A stretch of 64,000 nucleotides of DNA from Thunnus maccoyii (GCF_910596095.1 NC_056540.1:17386501-17450500), one strand, 5' to 3'; shown: positions 12,201 to 25,808, numbered from the stretch's first letter. Program-made: numbers and translations. Notes: generated from the letters alone by a model not told the origin.

Positions 12201-14543
12201 ATGAAGTTCAAGTGTTCGCTGCACTAGTGACTCCTACTTGATGAAGCTGCAGATCATGTGGGAATTTCAACTTGAAAGTAATAGGGTGCAAACTAAGAGA
12301 AAAAAAAAAAGGTTGGGAAACTACGCATGGTCAGTATAAAAAGTGTCACATGAGTTGTTGTCCCTTAAGGAAAGCAGATTTATGGGGGAAACTGACTCTG
12401 ACATTAAACTAATAGCCTTGAAGTTAAAAAGAAATATTACTACATGATGAAAAAATGCTCCAAAAGAAATATATTGTGGTCCTAAAGTGTGATAAAATCA
12501 GTTAGATCATGTATAGTAAATGAAAATACTTGATGTTTTGCAGGTAAGAAGAAAAAGTAGGATGTTAATCTAAAAACTTCTACCTGGGTTATACTTTGGA
12601 AATGTTTCAGCAGCAGTGTTAAGTTTATGTGATTTGTAGTTCATGGACAAAACCACCTGTATCAGACATTTAGAGACTTTATAAGAGATGGTGTCTCCAT
12701 CCCGGCTCCTGGCAGGGGGTTTACTCACATTTGGAGTGTTTGTCGCACAGCGCTGATTCCCGCATGTCACAGAGGCGCAGGGTGCCTTTGCTGCTGCTGT
12801 AGACAAACAAGTTACAGTGGTGGGGGTGAAACTCAGCCGCTGTGATCACCTCTGTCAGATCCTCCATGTTGGCAGGCTTGATGTCCACAATGTCTGAGAG
12901 AAAGAGGCTTCACTCAGGAAAACATCAGAGAGAGTCAGCTTCCCGGCACCAGCACTTTGTCTCACTCTATGAACTGTTTTTACGCACAGAAATCTACTAT
13001 ACTGTATGTACACATTCATTCATTCATTCATTCATTCATCCTTTTATCACTTCTATCCACTAACTGACTCCACTAAGTAGATTGCGTTTGAATTCATGTG
13101 TAAATCCACACAGGCCTGTAATCCACACACAAAACCAAAACATAAGCATATGTAAATGTATACATAAGCAACACAATGTAAATAATTTACAGCAGAAATA
13201 AAGCAAACCAATATAAATATATCTTGGGGGGGAGGGGTTGCTGGGAGAAAGGTTATTCCATATTCAGATAAATTGTAATATTATAAATCCTGTCTGGGTC
13301 GGGGATGTGACTGTACTGTGTCCTATTGAGCTGGATTAAAACTCAGAAAGGGGGCTGAAATATTTATGCAGCTTTTGAATTATTCATTACGCTACATTTT
13401 CACTCCTCAAGAATAATATTCCCCCTCCCCCAACACTGTGTGTCTTTGTGCATTTCTTTATACAACAAAGTGGGATTTAAAGTGCAGGAGTTCAGCGTGT
13501 GTGTATGTGTGTGTGTGTGTGGGATTTATTATTGTGCATGTACATGTTAATATATGCATTAATTATCTGTATCCTTGTGCTTTAATAAATCTAGTCTTGC
13601 TTTTATATGTGTTGGTGCATGTGTGTTCACGCCTACATGTTGGCACGAATGGTTGTTTTTTTGTCTTCATCTCTTCTCCTCACTCCGCATGCGTACTAGA
13701 ACCCACTAAGGATACTGAAGCTGCGGTCGGTGATGTCCAGATGCCAGAGGTTGATCCTCAGGTCGTCAGCTGACATGTAGGTCTCGTAGTCAGAGTTGAC
13801 GGAGATGGAGTTGACGTGGTAGGTGTGGGCGTTGGCAAACACTCGCCGCGGGCTCACCTCCACCATCAGGTCCATCGGCTTCAACACCGGCACCTTGGAA
13901 AGACGATTAGAGCCGTTTAAGATCCCATGTCACCGATTAGGAGAAGAAAAAATGCAAAAATACAGACAGTAGATTCCATTTAAATCATTTTATTGTATCA
14001 TGAATTAATATTTAATAAACTACTTCATTTGGCATCAATAATCCATTTCATGCTGGGACCCAAATTCACTCGTTTGATAGCTTGATCAAGTGCCAATTCA
14101 CTGAACTTAGCAGAGCTCATTTGGCATTTGCATCGACACACAATTTCTTTTGTTGATACGCGATTTACATTTTTATGGACTGCTTAGATATGTGTTCTTA
14201 TTTGCATACAGCACAGCGGGAGCACCACCACCGTACACGCACATGTTCTCAGACCTCTAAAGAGACACTACTGATCGCCCAGAATTCACTACAAATAGAA
14301 ACACTGATGCGTTGACTAGTTTAGATCCAGTCCAGATGTTCTGTTGCTGTTCTCTGCAGCTGGAAGTAGTGGATTTCTCCACCCCCACACACCCACACAC
14401 CCACACATACACACATGTACCTTTGTGCCAGTGACCCATTTTTGCACATGCAAACACATCTGTACCCACTGACCCAGTTATGTAGCCCAACCTACTATTT
14501 ATGAATGTTTTAGTGTCTCTGTATTCACATGTGTATAGATAGA

Positions 14544-14575
<32 letters not shown>

Positions 14576-17500
14576 TAGATAGATAATTACCTGTAGAGAG
14601 GTGACAGTGGAGATGTCCTTGATGCGACCCTCCTCATCCTTCAGGTTGTATCCCTCCGGCCGTTTATCTCTTTCACTCACCTTCCACAACTTAATGGTCT
14701 TATCTGGGAGACAAAACAGGAACATTAGCCAATCAGGTAAGAACGGAGATCATTTGGATGTGTAACTCATGAATAATAGGTGCATGGTGATATGCTGTCT
14801 GGAGATCTCAGATTAGATGTGATTAAGTAGGCTAAATATATATTTTTATCTCCAACTTTTAAAACGTACAATAGTTAAACCTAAAAGAAAATGTTGTCCC
14901 GTAGCTTTTTAAGGATTGTAGTATAAAGAGAAGTCAACAGAGGCACTTGAATCCAGCAGAAAATACTTAAAAAGACGAGATAATCCACTCAAAGCTGTCA
15001 GTTCTGACAGCTTGGACTCTGAAACTCTAAATGAGCTAACAGCGAGGCTTTGTCTCATCAACACTGACAGACACAGAAGTTCTCTGTATTATATTGAAAA
15101 AATGACAGCAAGCATCCCAGCAGCAGCATTAGCTAACTGCTGAGGCAGGCCTTACATTTTTCATACCCTTAATCATAAATAATATAGTACTTAAATAAAT
15201 CAATAACTGTGTGCTCAGGGAAAATCTATAGGTCTCCCAATATAGCCATAAATTCAGAATGTATATTAATGATGGGACCTCTCTTCCAAGGCGAACAAAC
15301 TCAGATCCCAACGCAGCACAGAGATGTGATGCAACACTCGCAGAAAAGCCCCCTGCACATTGCAAACTTAATAAATCTCTTTATCCGAGAGAAAATCTAC
15401 TTTACTCTAGTGCCTCAAATTTAAATGTGAGCGTAATTCCCTTAATCGCTTTAATGCCCCGCCATGCCCTTCACTTTGTCACACACCTCTTAAGGGGAAA
15501 ACACTGGTAACTCAGACACGAGAGCACAAACAAAGCCACATTTTTACAAACTGAAATGGATTATCTTTTATACGTCTCTACTGATAAATTGGAGCGTGAA
15601 CACCTTGTGAAAGCGAAATTGTTCAAGTACGTCACGTGCAAAGTATCAACCGAGCGCGTCCCCGCCTTTGTGACATCCTGGATCCTTTGAAAAACTCACC
15701 ATTGGTGGAGAGGAGGAAGTGTGCAGCGTTCTGCTGAGGCAGCCATCGGATCTTATTGATCTTCTCCTCGATCTCCAGACTCTTAAGGTAGTCGAACTCG
15801 GGCTCATGGCTCTGGAAAGTGCTGTAGACATTGTATTCACCCTGGGAGAATGGCTCAGACTTGCTCTGTTGGAAAGAAAAGGAGTGTGAGAACACGGTGA
15901 GGGGAAGAGAGCCAAAATTTCAGTGAGGACCTCCTCATATGTAACACCCAGAGGGCCTGAAGCAGTCACCTTCACCTGGATCATCTGAAGAAACGGCACG
16001 GCACAGACTCTGCACAGCTATAATGATACACTCTCTGACACAGCAGGGGCATCAACTATTTATCAATCAATCTAGACTGTAGCTGGAGGGGAACAGTGTT
16101 CCTTCATCACTGCACTCACAGCTGGGATGAAAAAACGGTCTATTTGTGTGTATGAGTGTAAAGTGTGCGTCTACCTCAGGTTCCCTCTGAAAGATGACCA
16201 CTCGGCCCCCCTTGTCCCCTGTGGCCAGGAGCTCTCCTGTGTGGTTGAACTCAACAGTGGAGATGATATCAGCTGCGGAGAGAGAGAGAGAGAGAGAGAG
16301 AGAGACAAAGATGGAGAAGGAGACAGAGAGGGAGATGTAGCATGAGAGCGGGGAAAGAGAGAGCAGCCATTAGCTAATTGACCACACATCATCATTCATC
16401 ATCATAATCTGTTTATGTTCACCTGCGTCTAAATTATCCCACGGAGCCAACAGTCAACGCATTAACATGTAAGTGGATTAAAATATGCAAATGAATGTGT
16501 AGGTTTAAAATATATCTAATCAACAATTCAAATATTCTGCAATGGTGCGCAAGTTGAAAATAAATATATTAGCCTGTCAAAATACACAGAAAATCAAAGA
16601 CGTACACACACACAGCTGTTTCGCATTAGGCACAGGTGTTATCTGTTTTTCAGTATGACACATAGACAATGACGCACACTGTGACTGCACACAGTGTCAC
16701 TTGAGTTCATCGCGTGTATGTATAGTAGTAATTATGTACTCTAAGATCTCTGTAGTGTTTTAAAGTGTACATACAACTCTTGAGTGTATTTGCATTTGTG
16801 ATTAAATATGATTCAAATATTATTTTTCAGTACAATAATTTGCCGTGAGATTAATTACAGTCTGACTCACTGACACACTGTAAGCATGTTATTAACCACT
16901 TAGCATTTATCAACTCAATGGACCTTCCCTGCATCACACTGTACACAGAATCTGAAAAGCACTCGGTTGTGTTGTCTAACGAAGGACACGCCGGCATCAC
17001 ATCTGAGGCTTGAATCTGTTTGAACGTAATCTCCTCCTCTGTCCTTCTGTCTACTTATCCTCCTCTCACTTCTCCTTTGTGTTACAGATCGAGCTTTAAG
17101 TTATAAACATTTATTTAGAGAGTGAGAGCTGCTCTGGAGGCAGAGAAAAATCTCAGTGGTTAAATCTCTTTCGAAGCAACAAGAGACGGAGGCTCAATGA
17201 AAAAGAGGTGGTGAGAGAAGATGGAACTGACCTGGCATGAAGCCATATAAAGCTATCGTTTGGTTATCTAACCCTCAAAATTAGACATACTGGCTAAGCT
17301 ATGCTGCTGTCCATCCAAAATAAAGAATGCCATGGTGAATGCATGAATTTAAAAAGTCATCAGGGCTCCGAGCTGCCTCATTTTTTCATGTTTTTGAACA
17401 AAACAAGTAGACAAGTAGAGTCTTTTTGCCAGCAGAAGTGAACTGAATGTTCAGTTTGGTTGTGAAATTTCAAGTCTGTGCTCTGTGAAGTTTTCACACT

Positions 17501-18295
17501 TGTAAACACAAAGGCCGTGTTAAGGAGAGACGCTGGTGATGCTGATTGCCATGGCGATTACTTCCATGCTGACTGGATAATCTTCAAAATGTTCATAATC
17601 ACATAATCCTCACAACAACCTCACAGATTCTCAAGTTTTCTTTATCAAACTCCAGTTTTCACCATGACACCAACTGTACATCAAGATACATCCATTCAGT
17701 TCATCAGTTCGATCAGTGAACAACCAAACAATCACATACTATCTTTAAAAACATCACAGATTGGCTTTAAAATGAAGACTCGTTTCAGATATTAGATCCC
17801 ACCAAGCCTTCAACAAAGGAGTCCACTGAGCTCCGATTTTGATAGAAAAGAACACGGGCTTCAATAAGCATTAAATGTAATAAAAAAGAACATGGAAAGT
17901 GTATTTATTGAGAGTCGGAGCGATTCAAAGCTGTAGCCTTGCCTATTTTGTGGTGGCCTTGAGAGAGACAGATTTTATGATGAGGGGAGGCAGGGACTGC
18001 TCTGCCACAACACAACCTTATTCATCCTGTTCCTCACACAATCCATGTATTACTGGGTGCCTCTTTATCTCTTTCTTCCTGCTTTACACTAGTCATTGTG
18101 CTGTTTCTTCATTTCTCAGCCGCTGCAGTACATCCTTTATTTCTCAGTTTCAATTTCTTTCCTCTATTTCAGGCTTTCTCTGTCCTTCTCCCCCACTCGT
18201 TCGTTTCTCATCTTGTCATCTCTTGCTCCCCAATCTCTCTCTTTTGCCCCCTTTCACTCTCTCGTTTTCTTCATGGTTTGTCTATCCACTTTCAA

Positions 18296-18345
<50 letters not shown>

Positions 18346-21300
18346 CCTCCCCCACAGCACTCTGCTGCCTGGCTGTATGTTAGCATGTACGTTTGTGGTG
18401 GTGATGCTGGTGGTGGAGGAATGGGAAGGATGGAGAGGGAGGTGGAGGTAAGAGGCGCCGGGGCGGAGGCGGTGGAGGGGTCCTCCGGTGAGCAGGGGTT
18501 GCCATGGTAACAGGCTGAGCCAACCAGTAGCAGCGGTACTCGTAACGGTTAGCCGTATATGGCAGTGTGGTGGAAGGAGGAAGTGGGATTCATCAATCCA
18601 ATCCTCGTAGGAAGAAGGAACGTGGTAAAATAATTATGCCGCTGCAGTTTTGTCCACTAACAAACAATACTGAATTAATACCAGGAGATAGATCAGACAC
18701 TGTGATGCAAACTGAGAATATGAAGATAATTAAAGCATACACACACACGATGGTACTCATACAAACACAGACCCCTACGTATGCAGGCAAATTCACAAAC
18801 ACACGTATGTACATGAGGGTGTTTTGAATCCTCACAGTCACATAATGATGCATAGCAAATGTGTGTGCTTGATTCTACAGTATGTGTGTGAGTGAGTGTG
18901 TGCACACTTACAGAGACAACTGTGTCTTCATTCCAGTCACACGGAGAAAGAGCTAAGCTAAGCAAAACTACGGGAGCGGCACACAATATAACTGAATAAA
19001 ATATGGAGCACACACTCTCCTCTCTCATCGTCTATCTGTTTCTCAACAATCCTCTTCATCTGTCTGAGCTTCTCTCTGCCTCACATACACGTCTCATCTG
19101 TCTCTTTCACTCTCTTTATTAGAAAAGCACTACAGAGAAATAAACCAGTAAGAATACAAACAACCACCGCAGAAACAGGCAGCATCATGAGCATCATGGC
19201 TCTCCTCCAAGATGCACCACTGGCCATGGTGTTCATTTAAAACACTGAGTGTGTATGTGACTGTCTGTTTGACTTACAGCTTGACAAACCTATGTCTTAT
19301 AGTGTAGAAGTGTGTGTGTGTGTGTGTGCTATAGCAAGCTAGCTGTGTCTGTCTCCCACAGACAGTCCATTAGCATCAGCGGGCCTGTCTGACTCATCGC
19401 CACACTGCAGGAGCTGGGGGAACACACTGTGACTGCGAGTGCATGCGCCCACACATACAGTACATATCAACACAAAACAACACTCAAACATGAATGAACC
19501 CAATGACACAGAGAGGCACAAAAAAAAAAAAACATGCACAAATGATAAACAGCCAACACACAAAAACTTGAATGCACTGTGAGGTGTTTGACAAGGACAA
19601 GAGGCCCTCACAGATCAAAGAAATGTTGTACAGAGTCTGCATTAGCTCTGAAACAATTTGTCGATCCACAGAAAATGAATCGACAACAATTTCGGCGATT
19701 CATTAATTGTTTAAGTCGTCTATAAAGCAGAAATACCAAACATTTACTAATTCAAACTTCTCAAATGCTGCTTTTCTATGTTTTAAATCACTGCAAGTTG
19801 TACATCTTTGAAAATGTTGGTTGTCGGTTGAACAAAACTATTTGAAAAATGCCAAAAGGGGCATTTTTTCACCTTTTTCTGACAAGTTAAATATAAAATA
19901 AATAAGAGATAATTAACATGCAACCCTAGTCTGTATTGTACATATTCAGAGTAGTGCTCATCTGTGGCTTGGAACTTGGACAAGGCAGGCACTCTGGAGA
20001 TGAGAGGAGAGGAACAAATGGAGGAAAGCAATGGTTTGTGGGAGAGATGGGGGGTGGTAGTGTAGTTAGAGGGAGGGGGAATTCCTTTTTTTTTTTTTGG
20101 TAACGCTACTATAGGGACAGAGAGGGGAGCAGACGTCCTACAGTCACAATTATAGATATCTTAAGTCTGGGTAAACATGGACCATTAAAGCCCAGCCAAA
20201 AACACACACTCCTTAAAAGCAAGGACAAGCCACCACTCAGCAGGAGACGTGTGTGCATGTGTGTTGGCGAGTGTGTGTGTGTGCTGCAGCTCAAGCACCC
20301 CGCATTTCCTGTGTACGTGCACACAAGTGTGTGTACTCAATTACCCCGTAGAGAAATATACGGGTTGGAGGGAGAGAAGGAGACAAGAGGGGAGAGACTG
20401 CCTGAGGGAGACGTTAAATTGATCCCTGTCCTGCAGTTTTGGAGTTATCTGGAAGAAAAAAAAACAAAAAACTGGTGCATGTGATTGTGTTAGAAGTGCA
20501 CATGTGTGGAGAGGAGTGATTTAAGCCCGGCACAGCAGGGAATATGCCATTTCTCCAAACACACACCGGCACAATGGAGCAGAGCTGGTGTGAGCCTAAT
20601 GGTTATAGACACAAACAATTAGAATCACAAACCAAAGCCAGCTTCAGCATTTCTGAAATACACCTGTAATCCTGCTTTGCCTACCTGCAAAAACATCTTC
20701 TGCCTGCATGAATTGTCAAAGCTGCAAAGTGTGATTTTTTTTCTCTGTTTTGATAAAAAACAGATTTGTGAGACTGTAACATAAAAAAAGATTAGGAGCT
20801 TAGCTGGTTTACACCCAATCTAACCCCAGTAATATTGAAAACTCAGATTATGCCTCATAAATAGTGAAATGTAATCTTATATTCAGAAAACTCTCACTCT
20901 TTTTTTCATGCTGCCCCTCTGATAGTATCTTTCTTTGTGCGTGTGAGTGAATGTATGAATGCCTGTATTTCCATATATTTGCAGTACATGAATGTGTGTG
21001 CAGAGGTTTAGAGAGTGTGTCTGTGTATGCGTGTGTGTGTCTTACTCAACATTAGATAGAAGTAGAAGTAAGACAGATCTGCTTTGAAGGAGACGAGGGG
21101 CATCGTCTGGTCAAACTATTTAAGGAAATCAATCACACACGCTCACACACAATCTACATCGCAGCGCGGCAGACAGTCTGGGACAAAAATAAAGAGGAAT
21201 GTACAGAAATAGAGACACATGAAAAGGATGAGGCTGACAGACAGAGACAAAGTGATGTTCGAGATATTTATAACTCTCAGACTCACGTGAGAATTCACCT

Positions 21301-23692
21301 CGATTCTTACACACTTAATGGCGCGCACTCCATGTGAAAACGCACACACACACACACACATAGTCTCACATCCACCGCCCACGCACATGCGCACGCACAC
21401 ACACACAGACTCTCATGTCTCAGACTGGGGTCATGTGGCGCAATTGTGCGGCATAGATACTATGACCTTCGGGATAGAAGAGGATAGAGCACACACCTTC
21501 AGTGTAAGAGGCAAACGGCTCGGGCTCCAGAGAAAGGGTAGTGATGTCGGAGCACAGGACCTGGATGGGGCTCAACATCCTGGGGGAGGACTCCAGGGTG
21601 GAGAGGGGTGGACAGGATGGGCGGAGCTCTTCAGGCTATAGCCAGGAGCAGCCCTGCAAGAGGAGCAAGGATGGAGGGGAGGGGAGGGGAGGCAAGGGGG
21701 GGGGGGCAACAGGGAGGAGCAGAGGGTTAGGATCAGGAAGGAAGGAAGGAGGATCGGGCAGGGTGGGGTTGGGGTTGGTTAGGGAAGGGACCACATTTGG
21801 CCATGAGTACTCACCAAAGACAACCAACTGGTGGTGTATTCATAATCATACTGTATCTATGTACCATGATGGGTCTTTATGTTGGGTTTGGCAGGAAGGG
21901 TAGAAACACATGCAAGGTGGAAACAGATAAACAGCTAAAAGGATAAAGTCTTGTCAGGTCTCTTATCAGCAGGGAGGAGAAGAAAGCAAGACGTGCAGAT
22001 AGCTCTCTCACATTGACAATGACAGATAATTAGAGGTTGGTGAAGCTCATTTACAAGTGCATTTTTGCCTGTGACTAACAATAATTGTTTCTATTATTGC
22101 TTTATCAGTAGGTTTTTTGATACATCATTAATCAACAATAAAATGTCAAATATAATGAAGTCGGCTTACAAATGAGTCCAAAGCACTTCCTTTTAATTGT
22201 TAATCTACCGTTCAAATACCCAATATTCAATTTAAAACTGTATAAAATGAAGGAAAGCAAGTATATATTCAAGTCTGAGATGTTGTGATCAGGATGTATT
22301 AGGTATTTTAACTTTAAGAGTTACATATACGATTATCATATCGATTTGTTGATTTTATTTTGTATGTTTGTATTTATATCACTTATTTTGCTTTAATTAC
22401 ATCTGTAGTGGTTCTTCCTCCTGGGTTGTTGTAGTATTGCATCCATGTGCATGTTAGTGTCAAGAGCTTGTAATTTCCATGATGTGAGTTTTAACATCCT
22501 CTCGAAACTGAGAGATTCTGTTTCTCTTTCTAAAGCAAACTGGATTCTGTCAAAAACACACAAATCTAAAAATTAAGCTGTTTTCTTAGGTGATTACAGT
22601 GTAACATGAGTAATATGTTGGGGTTTTCACTCCACAACATTGATATGTAGACACTTTTGTACATTATATGCAACAGTAGTGGGATTTATGTGCTTTTGTT
22701 ATTTGTTAAATGTAATAAATCATGAATAATTTACTAACAGAAGTCTAAAAAAAATGCCAAAGCATTGATTTTTGCTGCAAATGCATAATTGTTATTATTT
22801 CATGAGTATTTAAAGCAAAGCTCATCCATTCTTGAACCCAATGCCACTCCAATAAGAGGTGGGATTGTAGCAAAAGGAGATATTGAGGAGGGCAAAGGAG
22901 ATGACAAGAAGGGAGTACGAGATGGAGGGAAGACGGGAGGGGAGGAACATTAAGGTAGAGGGAGGTTAAGCGTCCCTACCCTGTAGGAGTCAAAGGGCAG
23001 GGGAATCCCCACAGGAAGATCTACAGACACCCTGTTATGTATGCGCACGCACACACACACACACATATACACACACACAAACACTTGCAGACACACACCC
23101 ATACATATACACAGACCTGAACGAACAAAAAAAAAACACACAGTATGTGCTCAAAGACACAGACATGAATATGAATGCAACACAGGCAAAAAAAAAAAAG
23201 GGAAGGTGGAGACACACTGGAGCTAAAAAATACACCCAAGCATAAAATCACATGCACCACTTCTCTCTCTCTCTCTGTATCTACCACCCTCTGTCTTCCT
23301 CTTTAACACACACATACAGAGGCACATTGTGTTTGAGCAGCCTTTAGAGCACTGTTGGATAATTGTTTGGCAGACGTGCCACTTCAGCACCGGGCAATGC
23401 TGCGAGTTGCATTAGAGGACCGATGGGGAAAAAAGAGAGAGGGAGGGAGGGAGAAGAGAGTGGGGGATGGAAATGGGGTGGAGGACGGGGGATGGGGTGA
23501 ACATGGAGGTAAGGTGGAGGGGGTTGGAGTGGTTGAAGAAGAAGAGGCAGGTAATGAATCATATTGTTTATTTGTGACAGAAAATGACTGATTTTTAAAG
23601 CAGAATTTGTACTTATTCTTCTGCAACTATCAGGCTTTCATCCATGTGTTGCACAATCCTTTCACACCAATAGTGTTCAGTGTGGGTGTGTA

Positions 23693-23724
<32 letters not shown>

Positions 23725-25142
23725 TGTTGTTCACCTTGGTGTGGGCTCATAAGCAATTCACCCTGAATAATGTCTGTGTCCGCCTGAGATGTGTGGAATA
23801 ATTAATACTGCTATTATTGGTGGGTGGAGACGACCTGTCAATCATATCGGCCAAGCATGAAAAGCAGCGTGTTTATCATCACGGACTGTTGCTATGGCAA
23901 TAATGGATGGTTGCTGATGGATGTTAAGACTTATTTTCTGCCACTCACTCATCAAAATCCTTTTCTGAAATGGACAAGACACATATTGCTCATGGACGTA
24001 CGTTTAAGAGAGATATAAGACAGACACGCTTACTTGCACAAACACACACAACAAAGACAAACAAAGACACACGTAGATATTCTTCAATCCTCTCAGCAGT
24101 ACAATGTGTTGAATGCACACACAAGCATCAACAGGCAGCATTACAGGTCTCCTCTTGACTATAGTACGTGGGTCTGTGCAAGGGAAATTATATTACAGTG
24201 CAGACACAAGAAACATAATTCCCTTTCTGCAGTGATACCAGGATCACAAATGAGCTTGCGACACGTTCGTGACCCTCAAATCATAATCCGTTGTTCTGGT
24301 CTAAGACGTGGGGTGAACAATGAGCTGTGTGTAAGAAACAGATTGGGGACATACAGACAGGCAGGAGGGCAAACATGGAAGCTAATGTGCAGGTGAGATT
24401 AGTGGTGTAATTGAGATTAGCAGAAGGTGGGGGGAGCAGAGATTGTCAAGGGTTATAATCCATCTGGTTTATGAAACAAACCAAAGGAATTTAATGGTTT
24501 GCATGGTTTTTGTGCTGCTGGACTTTCTAATATTCCCCCCAGCCTCAAATCTGGCATATATTCAGTTATTACACTCTAGTACGATGAGAGAGATGACATG
24601 CAGTCCCATGAGCATATAACAATGTGTTAGAGATTTCCTGCAGGAAAAAAAAAAAATCACTCCCTCTCTGTCACTGACATACAGACTACAGACACAAACA
24701 GACACACATACACACACAGATCAATTCTTCCCTGCAGGGAAACAAATAGCTCTGTTACACAAGGTAAGAAAAGTGGTTACAAAAGCAGAAACAAACAAAA
24801 AGAGAGAAACGAAAGGTGCGGGACAAAACAGAAGAAATGAGAGCGGATTGAGACGAGGGAAGGAGGAGAGGAAAACTTGCCTAAGACTGTTTAAATATGC
24901 AGAGAGGAGAGAGTGTTTTACTCCCTGGTTCACTGCTCTGTCTGCAGCTCTACACTGATCAACACAGCTTATAGAAGATTAGGAGGCCGTGCTGAGCTTG
25001 ATTTGTCGGACAGACGAGCATACACACACACACATGGACACACTCTCTCTCCAAAAGTCTGCTTACCTTCAGTCACATAGTTGTGGTCGGGGAGGAAGCC
25101 GCGGTGGTTGAGCGTCGGGGTGGCGTCAGTGTCTTCGCCCAT
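7578..25142 (-). CDS. ppp2r2c: PP2A 55 kDa regulatory subunit B, gamma isoform
   Basis: B55 subunits are seven-bladed WD40 propellers that direct the PP2A core enzyme to substrates; the gamma form is mainly neuronal in mammals. Coding exons in gene order: 25142-25067, 16272-16175, 15865-15700, 14703-14591, 13893-13716, 12893-12729, 11901-11732, 8841-8750, 7872-7578. All have GT-AG borders, phases agree, and they sum to 1353 bases, or 450 residues (human about 447). Signature strings in order: [145 protein letters not shown], and a C-terminal [11 protein letters not shown]. The MGED N-terminus separates it from the alpha subunit; PPP2R2B begins MEED in one isoform. The convergent wfs1 neighbour supports the C paralogue. 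Intron 1 is 8.8 kb. Confidence 0.96.
8851..8891. repeat. (CA)n microsatellite
   Basis: About 20 CA units in the polypyrimidine side of the acceptor just upstream of ppp2r2c exon 8 (acceptor border at 8841/8842 on the minus strand). Confidence 0.95.
8954..8963. promoter_or_regulatory. MEF2-type site CTATAAATAG
   Basis: Exact match to the MEF2 consensus CTA(A/T)4TAG. A second identical decamer lies at 10016-10025 in the same intron. Function is inferred from the motif alone. Confidence 0.3.
9222..9270. repeat. (CA)n microsatellite
   Basis: About 24 uninterrupted AC units in the same ppp2r2c intron. Confidence 0.95.
10016..10025. promoter_or_regulatory. MEF2-type site CTATAAATAG
   Basis: Second exact copy of the decamer found at 8954-8963, just after a pyrimidine-rich tract. 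Confidence 0.3.
13013..13039. repeat. (ATTC)n microsatellite
   Basis: Six to seven tetranucleotide units in the ppp2r2c intron between the exons at 12893 and 13716. Confidence 0.9.
14535..14585. repeat. (GATA)n/(GACA)n microsatellite
   Basis: Tandem GATA units with a short GACA block, ending directly before the splice donor of the ppp2r2c exon at 14591-14703. Confidence 0.95.
16277..16305. repeat. (GA)n microsatellite
   Basis: About 14 GA units forming the polypyrimidine tract (minus strand) of the acceptor of the ppp2r2c exon at 16175-16272. Confidence 0.9.
18308..18342. repeat. (TC)n microsatellite
   Basis: About 17 TC units inside a wider pyrimidine-rich stretch (about 18170-18360) of ppp2r2c intron 1. 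Confidence 0.9.
18498..18511. promoter_or_regulatory. X-box-like RFX site
   Basis: GTTGCCATGGTAAC matches the imperfect inverted repeat bound by RFX factors at every informative position. It lies in a locally GC-richer patch of ppp2r2c intron 1. Binding is inferred. Confidence 0.4.
19644..19929. repeat. hAT-like non-autonomous element relic
   Basis: Opens with AGCTCTGAAAC and closes with TGCAACCCTAG, an imperfect inverted pair, with ATTAAT/CGATT-rich ends. This resembles the common teleost short element with AGGGCTGCAAC-type ends. Family assignment is from memory; the copy is diverged. Confidence 0.5.
21497..21578 (-). CDS. ppp2r2c: Proposed alternative first coding exon of ppp2r2c
   Basis: Inside intron 1, the minus strand has an ATG at 21578 with A at -3, then 27 in-frame codons beginning [20 protein letters not shown] and ending PFASYTE, then one G and a donor (GAAG, then gtgtgt). 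Joined to the exon at 16272 it gives [13 protein letters not shown], the same phase and the same T-E-A junction as the main first exon (YVTE-ADIIS). B55 genes are known to use alternative first exons with unrelated N-termini. The joining and expression are inferred; I do not recall this N-terminus from another species. Confidence 0.6.
23683..23727. repeat. (TG)n microsatellite
   Basis: About 20 TG units, slightly interrupted, in ppp2r2c intron 1. Confidence 0.9.
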
Positions 25143-25401
25143 CAGCGGGGCTGGGGGGAGCGCCCGTCTTGGGGGGGCAGCGTGGTGGTGGCAGATCGGT
25201 GGTGGAGGGGGTGGTGGGGATGCCGGCCAGCACAGCGCCCATACTGCTGCCCGCTGACGCCTCCTCAGCACAGGGGCGCAGAGCCGGGCATCCTATCCTT
25301 GATGAGGATGAGGGGCAGTTAGGGAGGGAGTGGGCCGGTCCCGAAGGAGGGATGGATGGGTGATGGGAGTCCACACAACTGCTTCTGAGCCAGATGTAAA
25401 C
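25143..25401 (-). other. ppp2r2c: 5' UTR part of the main ppp2r2c first coding exon
   Basis: On the minus strand an acceptor-like string (cctctgtgcag) precedes position 25401, and the frame upstream of the MGED start is GC-rich and Pro/His-rich without homology. This segment is probably the untranslated part of the exon that carries the start codon. The exon's 5' limit is inferred. Confidence 0.4.
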
Positions 25402-25772
25402 CTGCACAGAGGAGGGCTATTTGAATACAGTTTCAAGGATTTAAAAACTACTGCTGGTGTAGGCTTGATTTGTGCCTCACCAGCAACCGGCGCGCATCAC
25501 TCGTGAGGCGAGAAAAATCAAGCGCACCTCATGTCCGCCCCGCAGCTGATGTGCCCAGGTGTGGCCAAACACATAACAATCACAACCGTGTCTTTTCAGA
25601 AATGGGTGAAGTCCCTACTTCTATGTGGAGGCTCCAAGAGAAGAAGAGGAGAGGAGATGAAGAGGAGGGTGGGGGGAGGGGGAAGAGGGACGAGCGGAGC
25701 CCCTAGTCGGTGTATCTGCAGTGCTGATGCTTCTGCAGTGAACTCACGCATGGACACACATATACAGTGGGA

Positions 25773-25808
25773 CAAACACACACACACACATACACACACA
25801 CACACACT
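25773..25808. repeat. (CA)n microsatellite
   Basis: About 17 CA units directly after (in gene direction) the proposed donor of the non-coding ppp2r2c exon at about 25812. Confidence 0.9.

Larger units (their letters stand above)
16273..25066 (-). other. Large first intron of ppp2r2c
   Basis: 8.8 kb intron with (GA)n/(TC)n and (TG)n microsatellites, a hAT-like repeat relic (19644-19929), an X-box-like 14-mer (18498-18511) and the proposed alternative first exon (21497-21578). Purine-rich tracts occur at about 21660-21790 and 22860-22980. No other coding exon could be supported. Confidence 0.6.

Noticed and set aside
22978-23035. Possible further ppp2r2c alternative exon ending in AGG before gtaggg (minus)
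   Set aside because: The frame that would match exon 2 contains a stop; the open frame has the wrong phase.
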